Shown here piece after piece: positions 41,401-56,300 of a stretch of 64,000 bases of DNA (positions are counted from its first letter, which is position 1; every line of letters starts with the position of its first letter). The stretch comes from Pseudorasbora parva (taxonomy: Eukaryota; Chordata; Actinopteri; Cypriniformes; Gobionidae). The notes beneath the pieces were generated by a model. That model ran no database searches and was not told the DNA's origin. It saw only the letters and a program-made list of their open reading frames with translations. The stretch is taken from positions 39,486,303 through 39,550,302 of the forward strand of contig NC_090177.1 in assembly GCF_024679245.1 (NCBI RefSeq). The letters are read 5' to 3'. Position numbers and translations under genes: made by a program.

Positions 41401-44400
41401 TGAAGAAGCCAGACACTATCAGTAGCATGAGTCTATTTAGTCTCAGATTACAGAGAATTATAATCATCTGCAGCTGAAAGAAGCAGTTATTTTTTGAAGG
41501 TGGTCCATTATTTCTTATTTGACCTCTGTTTCTTCTAGTTGACACACCAAAACCAGACATCAGAAAAGATCTATGGTTTGAGCCCTTCTACACTGAGGAG
41601 AAAGTCCAGATTGGTTGTAATATGCCTGGTGATGGATGGACGTATGACTGGTACAAAGACTCAAAAACCTTGACCACAAATCTAAACTTGATTATCAACT
41701 CAGCATCTCTCTCTGACGCTGGTGACTATCTCTGCAAAGCAAAGAGAGGAGACTTCTCAGTGGACAGTGAGACTCTACAAGTGCAAGTTCAAGGTGAGTC
41801 AATAACTTACCTCTTTATAGTCATTTCTATTGTGAATTATTCTTCCATTGTGAATCCATTGATTGTACAATCCCTCAGTTAAGCAGGAAATGCATGGACT
41901 AATTAAATGTAACCCTTGAAATGTAAATCGCATTGGAAGCATTCAACCCCAGGAACTCTTTTCGCCCAGACCTGCTGCTGTCTGTGTTTCCATCGCTGTC
42001 TTAAGTACCGTGAAGATTAGTCCGTTGACGTAAGACTGCGCGCATCTTTTCAGAACCCACTGGATTTCGTCCTCCGCAAACTAAATGTAATAAAGCCTGA
42101 ACCTCGTCTGTCCATCGGGCGTATTTTTTAAACTCCATTGTTGATTTGAATAGCAAACGACTCTTACTGCGTGCACCGCGACTTACTTTTAGTTTGAAAT
42201 AAAATGCTGCGTGAAGTCAACCAATCAGCATGTTCAGCGCCCAAGTCTCACCCGCGAAAGTCCCTGAACTTTGAAAAAGTACTCCCGCAAAGTCACGATC
42301 CCCCCCTCCCCCAAGTCCTTAGTTCCAGGTTAAAGTTCCCGCGGTGCAAACGCAGCTTATGAGAGTGCGCTGCAGTTCCATTTTTCACCACAGATTTACA
42401 TTGTAAATTTGGGGGTGCTGTAGAGCTAAGGAGGGCTCAGAGACCAGCTGCCCCACTGCTATCATGATAGCCTGCCGAATCCATGCACTTCAACTAATAT
42501 AAATATTTCTGTTTTTTTTAAGTAATTTTGTCATCTTCCCATGAATTTTAAAAGTGATCATTAAGAAAATATATATTTTTTTATTTGTTCAGAGGGGATG
42601 TACACTGCATGCTGTGTACTGTATGTGTGCTGGCCTTTTTTTAAGTTTAGTTTTTTTTTTTTTTTTTCTAATGCTGTAATACAGTGATTAAAGGGGGGGG
42701 GGGTGAAACACTCAGTTTCAGTCAATCTCATGTCAATATTGAGTACCTATAGAGTAGTATTGCATCCTTCATATCTCCGAAAAATCTTTAGTTTTATTAT
42801 ATTTATAAAAGAAATATAGGCTGTACCGAGTCTTTCCGGAAAAAACCGAGCGCCTGGAGGCGTATCGTGTTGGCGGAGCTAAAGAATGACGAGCGCGCAA
42901 AGCGGTGACGTCCTCAAGCGTGGAGAAACTCATGGCTATCGATCTCAGCTAATAGATGATCCAGAATAAATTGAACAGGAGAAACAGCAACATCAGGACA
43001 TCCATCTCTGTGGTATGGACTGTATTTAGTGGCCTGTCAACATTTGTGTGTCTTTACTCGCAGTTTATGAGGACATGATTCGGTTTATGGACTATTGTAT
43101 GCGACTAAACCTTAGCAGTAGCAAGCAAAACGGTTTTGCACGTCAGACTAGTGTAACGTTATACAGAGAACAACAATAGAGTCCGTTAGAGCATTTGAAT
43201 GACGAAGCACGCGATCGTATCGTTTACTGATGTTTACTCACGCGACGAGCCAATAGCAGAGACATTTGAAGCAGTTTTACTCACCGGCTGCTTCCAAAGC
43301 AGGACCGAACCTTTATCGCTTGGACCGCTCCATCAAAAACACACTTCTTTGGTATGATTTGGTGAAGTCCTGACAGCAGTGAACGGTGGAGATCCACTTT
43401 GTGACGCGACTGAAGCGATGTTGTGAAGCTTCTCGTCATTTCTGCGTTCAAATCGGTTCAAATGCAGCGCTGCCTTCCCGGAATGCTGTGCTGAAGCGTT
43501 GAAGTCGCTCGACGTCACCCAGAGGAATAAAGTGGAGCGCAGCGTGGACTATAACCAACATAAGTGTTCACGGACGACTGGATCTGCACCTGAGAGAGTG
43601 TTTATGGGCGTGCATTTCCTCTCTCGCTCTAGTCACGCGCACCCTACCGGGAGAAGAGCCCGTACGGCCCATACAAGGACCTTCCGCTCCATTAACGTCA
43701 AGCCGACCCATACTCGAAAAAAACTCTCCGAAACTTGTGAAAAGCTCAGTATGCATGAAACAGCATTTCACCCCCCCCCCCCTCCTTTAAGTATTTGTTC
43801 TGGTTATTTACGTTTTTAAATTTCTCTATTTACTATGAAAACCACAAAAAAAAAAAAAAAAGCAAAATGCATTCGTTAACAGTTTATGGTAAGTTTTGTC
43901 ACAGAAGAATTGATCATCAGTTTAGATGAAAACAGCATGTAATGGCTAAATCATAATCTGTTACATTGTGAAATAAAGCTATGTTTCTATTTTGACAACA
44001 CTGTTCCCTCCAGTGGCTCCCGGTTCGGTACCGTGTTGATTTAAAAAATTTAATGTTTGCCTTTAAAGCTCTTAATGGTCTTGCGCCACCTTATTTATCA
44101 GAGATGTTAAGTGTCTACCGTCCAGACAGAGCCCTCCGGTCGGCGGACCAGATGAGGCTAGTTGTTCCGAGGTCCCGGTGCAAGCAGTGGGGTGATCGTT
44201 CATTTGCTTTTGCTGCTCAAAAGCTTTGGAACACTTTACCTGTAGACCTGCGTGTTCTTACAGACCTGGCACTGTTCAAGTCCAGGTTAAAAACACATTT
44301 ATTTACACTGGCCTTTACCACACTGTAGCATATAGCACTTTAAATTGTATTGTTGTATTTTGTGTAACTGTTCCTTTGGTTTTTGCTTAATGTATTAATG

Positions 44401-44501
44401 TATTATTTATTGTAGATGTCCTTCTGTTTTAAATGTAAAGCACCTTGGTCCTCCTTTTGGTTGTTGGAAGGTGCTATACAAATAAAGTTTGATTGATTGA
44501 C

Positions 44502-44580
<79 letters not shown>

Positions 44581-46311
44581 GGAGTTTTGGATGTTTTGCA
44601 AGTTAACTAATATTTTAGAATTTCTATACTGTATAGTTTTTTATTTTATTTTTTTAGCTTTGGTGTTTTCATTGAAGTCATAATTAAACCCAGCATAAAT
44701 ATAAATGTAGTTCTATTAATTCAATGATTGTAATATCTTACATTACTATTATTATTGTGTTTGTCTGTGCAGAACCACCTCAACCAAAACTGTCAATAGA
44801 GTCTGAATGGAAAACATTTTACCCAAGTGAAAAAGTGACTCTGAAGTGTTCACTCGATGGAGGTTCAAGGGAATGGGGCTATGAATGGTTTAGAAATGGA
44901 GCTCCGCTTTCAGGAGATGAGGACATTTCCTTTTCTGACAACACACTCTCAATCAGATCAGCAAAAGCGATTCATTCAGGAGAGTTAACCTGCAGAGGAA
45001 GACATCTGACGAGAACACCAGTGACTACAGGACAATCAGAAGCTGTGAGACTTCATATTAATGGTAAAACTACTTATGATGTTATTTGATTAATAGATAT
45101 GAACGAAATTTACAGGCACTTAAAAAGTTAAATGAAGAAGCCAGACACTATCAGTAGCATGAGTCTATTTAGTCTCAGATTACAGAGAATTATAATCATC
45201 TGCAGCTGAAAGAAGCAGTTATTTTTTGAAGGTGGTCCATTATTTCTTATTTGACCTCTGTTTCTCCTAGTTGACACACCAAAACCAGACATCAGAAAAG
45301 ATCCACTGTTTGTGTTCTTCTACACTGAGGAGAAAGTCCAGATTGGTTGTAATATGCCTGGTGATGGATGGACGTATGACTGGTACAAAGACTCAAAAAC
45401 CTTGAACACAAATTCAACCTTCACTATCCTCTCAGCATCTCTCTCTGACGCTGGTGTCTATCTCTGCAAAGCAAAGAGAGGAGACTTCTCAGTGGACAGT
45501 GAGACTCTACAAGTGCAAGTTCAAGGTGAGTCAATAACTTACCTCTTTATAGTCATTTCTATTGTGAATTATTCTTCCATTGTGAATCCATTGATTGTAC
45601 AATCCCTCAGTTAAGCAGGAAATGCATGGACTAATTAAATGTAACCCTTGAAATGTAAATCGCATTGGAAGCATTCAACCCCAGGAACTCTTTTCGCCCA
45701 GACCTGCTGCTGTCTGTGTTTCCATCGCTGTCTTAAGTACCGTGAAGATTAGTCCGTTGACGTAAGACTGCGCGCATCTTTTCAGAACCCACTGGATTTC
45801 GTCCTCCGCAAACTAAATGTAATAAAGCCTGAACCTCGTCTGTCCATCGGGCGTATTTTTTAAACTCCATTGTTGATTTGAATAGCAAACGACTCTTACT
45901 GCGTGCACCGCGACTTACTTTTAGTTTGAAATAAAATGCTGCGTGAAGTCAACCAATCAGCATGTTCAGCGCCCAAGTCTCACCCGCGAAAGTCCCTGAA
46001 CTTTGAAAAAGTACTCCCGCAAAGTCACGATCCCCCCCTCCCCCAAGTCCTTAGTTCCAGGTTAAAGTTCCCGCGGTGCAAACGCAGCTTATGAGAGTGC
46101 GCTGCAGTTCCATTTTTCACCACAGATTTACATTGTAAATTTGGGGGTGCTGTAGAGCTAAGGAGGGCTCAGAGACCAGCTGCCCTACTGCTATCATGAT
46201 AGCCTGCCGAATCCATGCACTTCAACTAATATAAATATTTCAGTTTTTTTTTTAAGTAATTTTGTCATCTTTCCATGAATTGTAATAGTGATCATTAAGA
46301 AACAAAAAAAG

Positions 46312-46348
<37 letters not shown>

Positions 46349-49300
46349 AAAGAAAGAAAATTAAAAAAAGGCCAGCACACATACAGTACACAGCATGCAG
46401 AGTACGACCCTCTGAATTTTTTTTTATATATATATATATGTGTAATTTTATTTTTTTCAGAGGGTCGTACTCTGCATGCTGTGTACTGTATGTGCTCTGC
46501 CTTTTTTTAAGTTTAGTTTTTTTTTATTTCTAATGCTGTAATACAGTGATTAAGTATTTGTGCTGGATATTTATGTTTTTAAATTTCTCTATTTACTATG
46601 AAAACCAAAAAAAGATAAAAAAGCAAAACGCATTCGTTAACAGTTTATGTTAAGTTTTGTCACAGAAGAATCGATCATCAGTTTAGATGAAAGCCGCATG
46701 TAATGGCTAAATCATAATCTGTTACATTGTGAAATAAAGCTATTTTTCTATTTTAACAACTTTGTTCCTGGAGTTTTGGATGTTTTGCAAGTTAACTAAT
46801 ATTTTAGAATTTCTATACTGTGTAGTTTTTTATTATTATTATTATTTTATTTTTTAGCTTAGGTGTTTTCATTGAAATCATAATTAAACCCAGCATAAAT
46901 ATAAATGCATTTCTATTAATTCAATTATTGTAATATCTGTTACATTACTATTATTATTGTGTTTGTCTGTGCAGAACCACCTCGACCAAAACTGTCAATA
47001 GAGTCTGAATGGAAAACATTTTACCCAAGTGAAAAAGTGACTCTGAAGTGTTCAATCGATGGAGGTTCAAGGGAATGGGGCTATGAATGGTTTAGAAATG
47101 GAGCTCCGCTTTCAGGAGATGAGGACATTTCCTTTTCTGACAACACACTCTCAATCAGATCAGCAAAAGCGATTCATTCAGGAGAGTTTACCTGCAGAGG
47201 AAAACATCTGGCGAGAACACCAGTGACTACAGGACAATCAGAAGCTTTGAGACTTCATATTAATGGTAAAACTACTTATGATGTTATTTGATTAATAGAT
47301 ATGAACGAAATTGACAGGCACTTAAAAAGTTAAATGAAGAAGCCAGACACTATCAGCAGCATGAGTCTATTTAGTCTCAGATTACAGAGAATTATAATCA
47401 TCTGCAGCTGAAAGAAGTTATTTTTTGAAGGTGGTCCATTATTTCTTATTTGACCTCTGTTTCTCCTAGTTGACACACCAAAACCAGACATCAGAAAAGA
47501 TCCACTGTTTGTGTTCTTCTACACTGAGGAGAAAGTCCAGATTGGTTGTAATATGCCTGGTGATGGATGGACGTATGACTGGTACAAAGACTCAAAAACC
47601 TTGAACACAAATTCAACCTTCACTATCCTCTCAGCATCTCTCTCTGACGCTGGTGTCTATCTCTGCAAAGCAAAGAGAGGAGACTTCATAGTGGACAGTG
47701 AGACTCTACAAGTGCAAGTTCAAGGTGAGTCAATAACTTACCTCTTTATAGTCATTTCTATTGTGAATTATTCTTCCATTGTGAATCCATTGATTGTACA
47801 ATCCCTCAGTTAAGCAGGAAATGCATGGACTAATTAAATGTAACCCTTGAAATGTAAATCGCATTGGAAGCATTCAACCCCAGGAACTCTTTTCGCCCAG
47901 ACCTGCTGCTGTCTGTGTTTCCATCGCTGTCTTAAGTACCGTGAAGATTAGTCCGTTGACGTAAGACTGCGCGCATCTTTTCAGAACCCACTGGATTTCG
48001 TCCTCCGCAAACTAAATGTAATAAAGCCTGAACCTCGTCTGTCCATCGGGCGTATTTTTTAAACTCCATTGTTGATTTGAATAGCAAACGACTCTTACTG
48101 CGTGCACCGCGACTTACTTTTAGTTTGAAATAAAATGCTGCGTGAAGTCAACCAATCAGCATGTTCAGCGCCCAAGTCTCACCCGCGAAAGTCCCTGAAC
48201 TTTGAAAAAGTACTCCCGCAAAGTCACGATCCCCCCCTCCCCCAAGTCCTTAGTTCCAGGTTAAAGTTCCCGCGGTGCAAACGCAGCTTATGAGAGTGCG
48301 CTGCAGTTCCATTTTTCACCACAGATTTACATTGTAAATTTGGGGGTGCTGTAGAGCTAAGGAGGGCTCAGAGACCAGCTGCCCCACTGCTATCATGATA
48401 GCCTGCCGAATACATGCACTTCAACTAATATAAATATTTCTGTTTTTTTTTTAAGTAATTTTGTCATCTTTCCATGAATTGTAATAGTGATCATTAAGAA
48501 ACAAAAAAAGATTATATATATATATATATAAAGAAAGAAAGAAAATTAAAAAAAGGCCAGCACACATACAGTACACAGTGTGCAGAGTACGACCCTCTGA
48601 ATTTTTTTTTATATATATATATATATGTGTAATTTTATTTTTTTCAGAGGGTCGTACTCTGCATGCTGTGTACTGTATGTGCTCTGCCTTTTTTTAAGTT
48701 TAGTTTTTTTTATTTCTAATGCTGTAATACAGTGATTAAGTATTTGTGCTGGATATTTATGTTTTTAAATTTCTCTATTTACTATGAAAACCAAAAAAAA
48801 TAAAAAAGCAAAAACGCATTCGTTAACAGTTTATGTTAAGTTTTGTCACAGAAGAATCGATCATCAGTTTAGATGAAAGCCGCATGTAATGGCTAAATCA
48901 TAATCTGTTACATTGTGAAATAAAGCTATTTTTCTATTTTAACAACACTGTTCTTGGAGTTTTGGATGTTTTGCAAGTTAACTAATGTTTTAGAATTTCT
49001 ATACTGTATAGTTTTTTATTATTTTTTTTTTTTTTTTAGCTTTGGTGTTTTCATTGAAGTCATAATTAAACCCAGCATAAATATAAATGTATTTCTATTA
49101 ATTAAATGATTGTAATATCTGTTACATTACTATTATTATTGTGTTTGTCTGTGCAGAACCACCTCAACCAAAACTGTCAATAGAGTCTGAATGGAAAACA
49201 TTTTACCCAAGTGAAAAAGTGACTCTGAAGTGTTCAATCGATGGAGGTTCAAGGGAATGGGGCTATGAATGGTTTAGAAATGGAGCTCCGCTTTCAGGAG

Positions 49301-50264
49301 ATGAGGACATTTCCTTTTCTGACAACACACTCTCAATCAGATCAGCAAAAGCGATTCATTCAGGAGAGTTTACCTGCAGAGGAAAACATCTGAAGAGAAC
49401 ACCAGTGACTACAGGACAATCAGAAGCTGTGAGACTTCATATTCATGGTAAAAAATAATTATGATAATCTATTATTAACATGAATTAAATTGGAGATCAG
49501 TGAAGATGTTGTTTATATTTAAAGCTGTTTTTTGTTGTTGTTTTTTATTTTATTTGCACTGGCCAGTATTGGTGTACAGTGTTTTTTTTTTTGTGTGAAT
49601 ATTTGCAGTTCCCTGCCTTCTCTTCTTGACAGTGGCCAGACACTTTTAACAGCATGAGTCGGTTAATTTAGTCTTGGATTATACCAAGCATATGCAACTC
49701 AAAGAAGTAATTTTTTTTGAAGGTGGTCCATTATTTCTTGTTTGACCTCTGTTTCTCCTAGATGACACACCAAAACCAGACATCAGAAAAGATCCATTGT
49801 TTGTGTTCTTCTACACTGAGGAGAAAGTCCAGCTTGGTTGTAATATGCCTGGTGATGGATGGACGTATGACTGGTACAAAGACTCAACACCTCTGATCAC
49901 AAATTCAACCTTGACTATCCTCTCAGCATCTCTCTCTAACGCTGGTGACTATCTCTGCAAAGCAAAGAGAGGAGACTTCTCAGTGAACAGTGAGACTCTA
50001 AGAGTGCAAGTTCAAGGTGAGTCAATAACTTACCTCTTTATAGTCATTTCTATTGTGGAATATTCTTCCCAGTTTGTAATAGCTCAAAAAGTTCTGACCT
50101 ATACCTTGAAGGCATTGTAAGTCGCTTTGAAAGCATCCACCAAATTGTAACATAAATGACAGAATCAAAAGAGTTGAATAAGTATTTTAGACTAAATTAT
50201 TTCATAACCAAAAAAACTGGGCTTCTAGCTAAAAGTACACCTCAGAGAACATCAAAAGTATAAT

Positions 50265-50311
<47 letters not shown>

Positions 50312-50312
50312 G

Positions 50313-50388
<76 letters not shown>

Positions 50389-53300
50389 TCCGTGCAGAAC
50401 CACCTCTAGCAAAACTGTCAATAGAGTCTGAATGGAAAACATTTTACCCAAGTGAAAAAGTGACTCTGAAGTGTTCAATCGATGGAGGTTCAAGGGAATG
50501 GGGCTATGAATGGTTTAGAAATGGAGCTCCGCTTTCAGGAGATGAGGACATTTTCTTTTCTGGAAACACACTCTCAATCAGATCAGCACAAGCGATTCAT
50601 TCAGGAGAGTTAACCTGCAGAGGAAGACATCTGACGAGAACACCAGTGACTACAGGACAATCAGAAGCTTTGAGACTTCATATTTATGGTAAGTGAAACT
50701 ACTTCTGAAAAACTGAATGTCAGAAATAAACAAAAACAATTCAGATAGTGACAGCTAGGTTTCTTTAAGAGGTCAATGGGGATATTATTGGATTTTACAG
50801 AGGTTAAGTGTCAGTGTTTACAGCTTCCCTACTATGTTCAAAAGGATTTTCAGTGAGAAATTCAGTTCATTTTGTGTGAGGATTATAAAGAATAACACAC
50901 ACATTCAACTCAATCCATTTGTTATTTGAAGGTGGTCCCTTATTTCTATTTTTAACTCTGTTGCTCCTAGATGACACACCAAAACCAGACATCAGAAAAG
51001 ATCTATGGTTTGAGTTCTTCTACACTGAGGAGAAAGTCCAGCTTGGTTGTAATATGACTGGTGATGGATGGACGTATGACTGGTACAAAGACTCAAAAAC
51101 CTTGACCACAAATCTAAACTTGACTATCAACTCAGCATCTCTCTCTGAAGCTGGTGTCTATCTCTGCAAAGCAAAGAGAGGAGACTTCTCAGTGGACAGT
51201 GAGACTCTACAAGTGCAAGTTCAAGGTGAGTCAATAACTTACCTCTTTATAGACATTTCTATTGTGCAATATTCTTCCCATTTTGAATCCATTGATTGTA
51301 CAATACCTCAGTTAAGCCGGAAAGTTAAAGTTGTATTTGTGATCAGAGGTTTTGAGTCTTTATACCAAGACTCAAAACCTCTGATCACAAATCCAACCTT
51401 CACTATCCTCTCAGCATCTCTCTCTGACGCTGGTGTCTATCACTGCAAAGCAAAGAGAGGAGACTTCTCAGTGGACAGTGAGACTCTAAGAGTGCAAGTC
51501 GAATGTACGTTTTGTAACTAAGAATTGTTTACAGGTTAAGTGCTTTGAGTTCACTTTGCTTGTTTTAAAGGGTAGCGCCAACAATGCGATCGTGGGGCTC
51601 ACATGTTGATCTGGCTGAGGAGTTCGAGACGGTTCTGTCCCTATCGCTCACTCTCTCTCCAGATCACGATGTCCTTTTGCCTCACTATCAAAGTATGCCC
51701 CGTCACTTCTTTGGCTTGGGCAGAGGACACTGAATCTAGTGTTTTCTGTTGGATGTGAGTTTGCTGCCTCCGACCTTTCCCCATGATGATAAAGGGGGGA
51801 CTTGGGGAGGTCACTCATGCCGTGGCCAGATTACACTAGTCACTGAAACAAGAGACCCCCCAAAAAACTTAAAGTTAGCCTCTTTGATGAGTTAAAGGGA
51901 TAGCTAACCCTAAAATGAGAATTCTGCCATCATTTACTCACCCTCAATTGTTGTTCCAAACCTGAGGGTGAGTAAATGGTTGCAGAATTCTCATTTTTGG
52001 GTTAGCTATCCCTTTAACTTGTTCACAAATACATCACGTGTCTTTGTGCCCTCAATGTCAATCCATTCAACTATCGGCGGTGTGAAGGCACACGGTTATA
52101 CGATGCTGCCTCAGATCGGAGAGACACTCACAGGGCCCTATTTTAACGATCTGAAAATTGCTATTTTCCCAGCGGAATAAATGGCTCTTCTAAAATCTAA
52201 AATGGGTTGGTCTGAAGTAGTTTCATTATTCATAGGTGTGGTTTGGGCGTAACATGAATAAACCAATCAGAGCGGCATCCAACATTCCCTTTAAAAGCAG
52301 GTGCGCAAGTTCCATTATGGATTGCTATGATTATGGCGTATTTACCAGGCACACGCCAGGAGCGGTTCTTGATGGACAAACCGATTTGTCAGATGTCCTT
52401 ATATACATATATGTCTTGCCACTATTGGGCAAATATATATATATATATATATAGGTCTGATCCTTAATTACTACAATTAGCCTGAATAATTTGTAAGCTA
52501 GATTTATGCCTATTTTTTTGTAAGGCACACCACAATGATTTCCGTCATCTCATGTGTTAATATTTTTTTAGTGTAACAATTTATGATTTGCAAAAATAAC
52601 TGTTGCATCTGTGTAGATTACATGAGCAAAGTGTATGCGCGTTGTGCACGCTATACATTATGGTCAAGCACGCGCCCTTAAAATAGCATAATGAACAACG
52701 CGCAGCGCGCCACTGACTTTAGACTAGGTTTTTTCTGGTCAGTGGCGCAACTGTTTAATGGAACAGCAAATTAGCACCAGGGATTGTTTGCGCCGGAACA
52801 CGCCTCCTTTTTTGCGCTGAACCGCCCAAGTTCATTCACTAGTTTAGCGACGTGCTTCTGTGGAGGGAAAAGCGCGCTTTGCGCGGGTGCAAAATAGGAA
52901 TGACACATATGTCGTGTGTACAAAGTCAATTGCGCTGAGTGCAAGATAGGGCCCACAGGCTATCTATCCATATGGGAGCACAACATTAAAAGGTTTCAGC
53001 AGTGAGTCAGGCTGGTACTGTGCTAGCACACCATGGCTGTGTTACAAGCATGCCAGGCTGATCTGATTAAAGATTTAAGCACAGCCTTTGATCTAGAATG
53101 TGTTAACCTGTCTGATTAATATTTGGTTGCATTTAATGCCAATAAAGTAAATGATAATACTCATCTAATTTGAGAATTTAGATGCTTGTATTAATACCTT
53201 GTCTGGCTGTTCTTTTGCTGCATTTAATTGTAATAAATTAAATCGTGAAATAGCCATAAAAAAAGGATATTGAGAGCGCAGCCTCTGAGCGCTCTTCCTG

Positions 53301-56300
53301 TTATGCTAAAGCATGTGAGAAGTTACTAGAGGTGGTGACTCATGCAATGGCCAGATTACAACTAGGTTGAGGATCTCTATCTCTCTCGTTCATGGGGAAA
53401 ACCTTATTCTTTGCAGCCTTTGTGCCCTTAAAGTCAGCTTAATCGACTACCGTGGGTGCAAGACCAAAGAGCCTATCTCTTCCCTGGAGCTCATCACCAC
53501 TCCCCACCAAACTCTACATAATAACATACATGTATAAACACTGATGCCTATTGTATACATTTTATATCAAATTATTTTTAATTATTTACATTTTGTTTTG
53601 TTCTAAGCGCGTCCATCTGCTGCTCTGAGTCTGGAGACTGAATTGAGCGACATTATGGCTGGGAATATCCTGACCCTCAGGTGTAACGTCTCAGACGGCA
53701 GACAGTGGAGTTACGCCTGGTTCGAGAACGGACAGAAGCTCAATGGCTCATCTGATATGTTCAAAGTGACAGCAACTGAAGAAACTATTAAAAGTGAATT
53801 CAAGTGCAAGGGAATAAGGACAGAGAGACCTCTGTACTCTGCTCTGAGTGAAGGCTTCACGGCCAACAATATCGGTGAGTAATGTGAATATTTATTGTTA
53901 AACTTATTTCATACAATGTATAGATGTGAATGATTTGTGGATTGGGGCAGTGTCAAGTTCTCATCAAGATTTTCAACATAAGTATCCTGTTACCATGTTA
54001 CAGACAAAAAAACAAAAGTAAAAACAAGACTTATATTTATAATTTCTACATAAATGATTGAACGGCATGTTAATTTAGCCTGATTAACTTTATAATTTCC
54101 CTCATTATTACAGTATTAAAAAGAAAAATTCTGCTGGCCATCTCGGGATGTCTCGTCTGCTGTATTGTAATCTTGATCATTGGATGCCTCGTTATAAGAT
54201 ACACCCGTAAACCAGGTATACACAGAAAACAATTCATATACTTCTGAAATTAAGGTTCTTAATTGATGATACTGGTCCCATCATAAATAAAAACAAGCAG
54301 TGTACACTACCAGTCAAAAGTTTTAGAACGTAAGTTTTTTAAAAATGTTTTTAAAGAGGTCTCTTCTGCTCACCAAGGCTGCATTTATGTTATTAGAAAT
54401 ACAAAAAAAGCTGTAAGATTGTGATATGTTTTCTATTTGAATATATTTTAAAATGTCATTTATTCCTGTGATGCAAAGCTAAATTTTGAGCATCATTATG
54501 CCAGTCTTCAGTGTCACATGATCGTTCAGAAATCATTATAATATGATTATTTACTGCTCAAGAAACATTTTTGACTATTATTAAGTGTTGAAACAGTTGA
54601 GTCAAAAAACTTTTTGAGGATTCTTTGATGAATAGAAAGTTCAAAAGAATAGCATTTATCTGAAATATAAAGCTTTTGCAACATTATAAATGTCTATACT
54701 GTCAATTGATCAATTAAATGCATCACTTTTGCAATTAAATGCAAAATAAAAAATATGTATTTATTTTGGGAAAGATTTTTTAAAGAAATTAATACATTTA
54801 TTTAGCAGTGATAGATAGACATTTAGATAGACATTTATTGTCCCTTAACGGGAAATTTGTGAAAACAAAAACACTAACCCAAAACATTTAAATAGTAGTA
54901 CAATGTTATAAAAGCTTTGGATTTCAGATAAATACTGTTCGTTTGAACTTTCTATTCATCAAAGAATCCTATAAAAAAAAAGTACACCAACTGTTTCATT
55001 GATAAAAATAATAATAATAATCAGACATGTTTCTTGAGCAGTAAATCATCATTTCTGAAGGATCACTGACACTGAAGAATGGAGTAATGATGCTCGAAAT
55101 TCAGCTTTGAAATTCAGCTTTGAAATTCAGCTTTGAAATTCAGCTTTGCATCACAGGAATAAATGACATGTTAATATTTTGTTATTTTATATTTTAATAA
55201 TATTTCACAATATTACAGCTTTTTTGTATTTCTAGTAACATAAATGCAGCCTTGGTGAGCAGAAGAGACTTCTTTAAAACATTTTTAAAATCTTACCGTT
55301 CTAAATATTTCGACCGGTAGAGTTTATATTTACACCAGACACCAGCACCCAGCCTTGTATTTCCCATTGCTCATTTTACTTCAGAAACAGTAGTACCATT
55401 TACACTTTGTTTGAATAGTCTCTGTCAATGGATGTAGTGTAAGCAGGATTTCATTTGTTGATATTTACAGTTGTAAACAGTGTCTAATATCATTTACACT
55501 CAGTGTAAACACTAATTACCCTCAAGTAAACTTAGTGTAAATAGCTGCTACCTAATTGTAAGGACAGGTAGGGCAAGGCATTTCTGCCTGACGCACCTCC
55601 GACGGGGCCTTTTCGGCTGACTCAGCCGGGAGCCACCCTTTGTTGATGTTTTGCTGATTTATTCCCGGAACATCTCCCTGGCTTCTCCCGGAAGCTCCCT
55701 GGCTCTGCTAGATCTTTTAGTGTTTTTGGCAACCTGGCACCTTTGACACTTAGAGGCTTCAAGAGCCATTGCATTAAGGTTCCAGTGAAGCCTCGACAGC
55801 TGACATCCACTGGATACGTGACCGCATGCCACCCTGCCTCTGTGCATGCAGCTGATAGGTCAGCATACTTCTCCTTCTTCCTCTCAAAAGCAGACTCTAG
55901 GATGTCTTCCCATGGCACAGTCAGTCTAACCATAATAACCGTTCTTCTGATGGTAGACCAGACCACAATGTCTGGTTGGAAGGAGGTTATGGTTGGTGAT
56001 CAAGATCAGCTCTCAGTTCGCAGTTGCCTCCGGGTGACAGTAAGGATCACTCATTTGAGGTGCTGCTTTGATCCTCACCCCCTTGCCTCACAAACGGGAT
56101 CAGCACACGAGTTGCTGAAGAGGTAATTGGTAATTTGTTTTGCCATCTGAAAAGAAGATCTTCCCTTCCACGTTCAGAAGAGCAATGCCTCTGGATTGGC
56201 TCTTTTTCTTTTGGGGTGACTGCTCTTTTCCATGCTGGTGGAATTGCTTTGGCTTTCCAGGGAACACCCATCAGTTTCCACAACTGCCTCAGTAGCATAT

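Larger units (their letters stand above)
39946..50130 (+). repeat. Tandem array of Ig-pair units in gene B
   Basis: Each unit starts at a CCAGGAACTCTTTTCGCCCA-type word, followed by about 1 kb of intron, a 291-nt exon, a short intron, a 255-nt exon and CGCATTGGAAGCATTCAACC. Units start near 39946, 41949, 45679 and 47880. Unit 2 is longer because of two insertions. Units 2, 3 and 4 are much closer to each other than to unit 1. Unit 4 departs after 49447. A fifth pair (50398-51225) lacks the long intron part. Confidence 0.88.

Noticed and set aside
43499..43819. Frames inside the TTAA element in unit 2
   Set aside because: They do not match the exon of the coding copy at 29-138, and the corresponding exon region has in-frame stops.
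50242..50493. Lys/Glu-rich minus-strand frame
   Set aside because: It is the antisense of the TTTC microsatellite.
54304..55321. Long inverted repeat as a regulatory hairpin of gene B
   Set aside because: Its ends and content match a very common fish foldback transposon family, and gene A lacks it at this place.
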